A stretch of 33,748 nucleotides of DNA from Chloroflexota bacterium. GTDB lineage: Bacteria > Chloroflexota > Dehalococcoidia > Lucifugimonadales > JACPCL1. The translations under genes and the position numbers were made by a program. A model generated the notes under the pieces. The model searched no databases, was not told where the DNA came from, and was given only the letters and a program-made list of their open reading frames with translations. This document shows, piece by piece, positions 31,772-33,748 of the stretch (the first letter of the stretch is position 1; every line of letters starts with the position of its first letter). The DNA lies in NCBI GenBank assembly GCA_016210395.1, contig JACQUI010000102.1:1-33748 (forward strand), in the 5' to 3' direction.

Positions 31772-32716
31772 TTAGCGGGCAGCTACCCTGGGCGCTTCCA
31801 GCAGCGCGTCCTGGCCTTCGCCGGCAAGGCTTGCGGGATACATGGAGTACAGTTGCGCCAGGAACGCCTCCACCACTGCGCCGTGGCTGGACGCCTTTCG
31901 CACCATCACGGAGGTCGGCAGCACGACGTTGTACCCCTCTTTGAGGGGCACGGTGGCGAGCGTCTCCTGCTCCAGCTCCGTGAGGATGGAGTTATAAGGA
32001 AGGAACGATATGCCAAGGCCACGCTCGATCATGCGCTTCGTGGCCTCGATGCTGTCCAGGTCCATCTGCACGTTCGGCACGATACCCGCTTCCCGCACCA
32101 CCTTGTTGATCAACACGAAGTAGCTTGAGTCTTTGTCGTACAGGATCAGGGGCTCGTGGGCGACGTCGTAGATGCTGGCCACGCCCGCCCTCACGAAGGG
32201 GTGCGACGGGTGCGACACGAGGACGACGTGCTCATCGTACAGGTGGCGGCTTTCGATCTCCTGGTGCACCATGGTGCGCGTCAGGCCAATCTGCACCTCT
32301 TCCGAGAGCACCATCTCCAGCACATCGGAGGACCGGCCCGTCTTGATGGCCACGTCAACGCCAGGGTGGGCCTGGTGGAACGCCTCCAGAATACGCGGGA
32401 GCACATAGGCGCAGATGGCTCTGGCGGACCCGATGCGGAGCTTGCCGGTGGAAGCGCGATGCGTGGCGTCCACGGCGTCCATAGCGTCGCGCAGCGCCTC
32501 CAGCGCCCGCTCCACGTACGGCTGAAAGGCCCGCCCGGCCTCGGTAAGCCGGACGCCACGGCCCATGCGCTGGAACAGCGGCTCCCCCATCTCCCGCTCC
32601 AGCGCCAGGATGCGCGCGCTCAGAGAAGGCTGGGTGAGCTCCAGCGCCTCAGCCGCCCGGCTGAAGCTGTGGTGCTGCACTACCTGAAGGAACGCTTCCA
32701 GTTGGCCGATTTCCAT
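31772..32716 (-). CDS. LysR-family transcriptional regulator
   Basis: A 314-aa regulator. The N-terminal winged helix-turn-helix (about 1-60) carries the classical MEIGQLEAFLQVV start, FSRAAEALELTQPSLSARILALEREMGEPLFQR and GVRLTEAG. A linker helix and the periplasmic-binding-protein-like effector domain (about 88-295) follow, with LRIGSARAICAYVLP at its first strand and GLGISFLP near the end. The start at ATG 32716 gives the usual LysR N-terminus; a GTG six codons earlier is possible. The gene is divergent from the FabG-like dehydrogenase with a LysR-type dyad in the 110-base gap, so it probably controls itself and that gene. The effector is unknown. Confidence 0.92.
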   Translation of the reverse strand: MEIGQLEAFLQVVQHHSFSRAAEALELTQPSLSARILALEREMGEPLFQRMGRGVRLTEAGRAFQPYVERALEALRDAMDAVDATHRASTGKLRIGSARAICAYVLPRILEAFHQAHPGVDVAIKTGRSSDVLEMVLSEEVQIGLTRTMVHQEIESRHLYDEHVVLVSHPSHPFVRAGVASIYDVAHEPLILYDKDSSYFVLINKVVREAGIVPNVQMDLDSIEATKRMIERGLGISFLPYNSILTELEQETLATVPLKEGYNVVLPTSVMVRKASSHGAVVEAFLAQLYSMYPASLAGEGQDALLEAPRVAAR

Positions 32717-32757
32717 ATGCTTGTAGCCTCGCACAGGTATAGGCGTGGACTATGCGT

Positions 32758-32772
32758 ATTATAGACTACAAT
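32758..32772. promoter_or_regulatory. LysR-type operator between LysR and SDR genes
   Basis: ATT-a-TAG-a-CTA-c-AAT is a near-perfect 15-bp dyad fitting the T-N11-A LysR box. It sits 42 bases upstream of the LysR start and 55 bases upstream of the dehydrogenase start, the usual place for autoregulation and divergent activation. A CTAT...ATAG dyad overlaps it. Confidence 0.55.
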
Positions 32773-32826
32773 CCACATTGTACATAGTATATCCCTGGGA
32801 TTTTTCTATCATGCAGGAGGTAAGGT

Positions 32827-33570
32827 ATGGCAAACCTCGAAGGGAAAGTGGCGCTGGTGACCGGCGCGTCCCGGGGTATTGGCAGGGCCATCGCCATCGA
32901 GCTGGGCGCGTGCCGCGCCACTGTCGCCGTCAACTACGTGCGCAACCGAGACGCCGCCGAGGGCACGGCGCGGGCAGTAGAAGCAGCGGGCGGTCGTGCG
33001 GACGTCTTTCAGGCGGACGTGGCTGTCCTGCAGGAGGCCCAGGCGCTGGTGCAGCAAGCGGTGGAGCGGTTCGGGGGCTTGGACTTCCTGGTCAACAACG
33101 CAGGCGTGGTCAGCGATCGGACTATCCGGCGGATGACGGGCGAAGAGTGGGGGCGCGTTGTGCACACGAACCTGGATAGCGTCTTCTACTGCACCAACGC
33201 CGCGCTCCCTCACCTCATCAGCCGTGGCGGAGGCCGCATCGTCAACATGGCCTCCGTACTGGGGCAGACGGGCAACACCGGCCAGGTGAACTACTCCGCC
33301 AGCAAGGGAGGCATCATCGCCTTCACCAAGGGACTCGCCCTAGAGGTGGCCCACTACAACATCCTGGTGAACGCCGTGTGCCCAGGCTACATAGAGACGG
33401 ATATGATGGCGGGCCTAGCTCCCCAGTTCAGGGAAGGCCTCCTCAACCGCATCCCCCTCAAACGCTTCGGCGCGCCGGAGGAGGTAGCCCGCCTGGTGCG
33501 CTTCCTTGTCACCGAGGGTGACTACGTTACGGGCCAGCAGTTCAACATCAACGGCGGCATGTATATGTAG
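32827..33570 (+). CDS. Short-chain dehydrogenase/reductase, FabG-like
   Basis: A 247-aa classical SDR. The NAD(P)-binding motif TGASRGIG is at about 12-19, and the NNAG motif follows near 88-92. The catalytic residues are Ser143 (NMASV), Tyr156 and Lys160 (YSASK). The C-terminal PGYIETDM and GQQFNINGGMYM are those of 3-oxoacyl-ACP reductase-like enzymes. The length is typical. The start follows GGAGG with six bases of spacing. FabG-type SDRs reduce beta-ketoacyl-ACP or oxidise assorted alcohols; with a dedicated divergent LysR regulator and no fatty-acid genes nearby, a catabolic role is as likely as fatty-acid synthesis. The specific substrate is unknown. Confidence 0.9.
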   Translation: MANLEGKVALVTGASRGIGRAIAIELGACRATVAVNYVRNRDAAEGTARAVEAAGGRADVFQADVAVLQEAQALVQQAVERFGGLDFLVNNAGVVSDRTIRRMTGEEWGRVVHTNLDSVFYCTNAALPHLISRGGGRIVNMASVLGQTGNTGQVNYSASKGGIIAFTKGLALEVAHYNILVNAVCPGYIETDMMAGLAPQFREGLLNRIPLKRFGAPEEVARLVRFLVTEGDYVTGQQFNINGGMYM

Positions 33571-33712
33571 GTTGTGCTACCATTAGCTTTAGTGCGAGGC
33601 TGTTGACAAAAGGAATCTGAGTGCCTTGCAAATAGGTGCAGGCCGAGCGAATTACTGTCATGAAGAGAGCCAGTGAAGGGGGAACCACGCGTGACAGCGG
33701 ACGCGTTGGTTC

Positions 33713-33748
33713 GCATTGTCATTCTGAGCCATGACGGTAGTCAGGCGA
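33713..33748 (+). repeat. Dispersed intergenic repeat, copy F, at the window edge
   Basis: It begins with gcattgtcattctgagcc, and its last 22 bases are identical to 3271-3292 (copy D). The window ends where copy D continues into gaagatctaa, so the element is cut by the contig end. The rest of 33571-33712 shows no gene. Confidence 0.65.

Noticed and set aside
1..33748. tRNA, rRNA, integrase or transposase genes that would mark a mobile island
   Set aside because: None could be recognised in any intergenic gap or frame, so there is no direct sign of a mobile island beyond the small intergenic repeats.

Overview
The window looks like one complete or nearly complete contig from a high-GC, monoderm-style bacterium. 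It is most likely a member of the Chloroflexota, and SAR202/Dehalococcoidia-like lineages are the best guess. That placement is inference. It rests on exported proteins with long Thr-Pro stalks and one C-terminal membrane anchor without LPXTG, on a luciferase-like flavin oxidoreductase beside an HpcH/HpaI aldolase, on a three-gene 2-oxoacid:ferredoxin oxidoreductase, and on dispersed intergenic repeats containing a gtcattctgagc...gaagaatct core. No rRNA, tRNA, CRISPR array, integrase or transposase was found.

Layout. (1) Positions 1-5.9 kb hold a thiamine-diphosphate (ThDP) enzyme of the acetolactate-synthase superfamily on the minus strand. Beside it is a collapsed paralogue that keeps only its two ends. 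Then come msrA, a small CoA-binding-fold protein, and two adjacent genes (DUF1445 and DUF4392 types) that together match the two halves of eukaryotic D-glutamate cyclase. Several copies of a dispersed repeat lie between these genes. (2) Positions 6.1-20 kb hold two cell-surface genes. One encodes a 418-aa anchored protein. The other encodes a 4019-aa modular protein with a signal peptide, a Gly-Tyr tract, Ig-like domains, about 20 fibronectin type III (FN3) modules, a poly-Gly linker, a Thr-Pro stalk and a terminal membrane helix. Twelve of its FN3 modules form a higher-order A-B-C repeat present four times. (3) Positions 20-23.5 kb hold queF with an inositol-monophosphatase-family gene, then a luciferase-like oxidoreductase and an HpcH/HpaI-type aldolase on the minus strand. 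(4) Positions 23.7-25.5 kb hold an orphan membrane histidine kinase. (5) Positions 25.6-31.7 kb hold a probable oxalate-metabolism module: a Pcs60/AAE3-like acyl-CoA ligase (a family that includes oxalate-CoA ligases), a divergent FadR/GntR-type regulator, and a tightly overlapping three-gene operon. The operon's organisation and active-site residues match oxalate oxidoreductase. (6) Positions 31.7-33.6 kb hold a LysR regulator divergent from a FabG-like dehydrogenase, with a good LysR-type dyad between them.

The strongest hypothesis is the oxalate module. The alpha subunit has YPIRP where pyruvate:ferredoxin oxidoreductases have YPITP, and further residues agree in spacing with the oxalate-enzyme active site as I recall it. 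The most unusual object is the giant surface protein with its three-module FN3 super-repeat. Both window ends fall inside related dispersed repeats, which suggests the assembly broke there.
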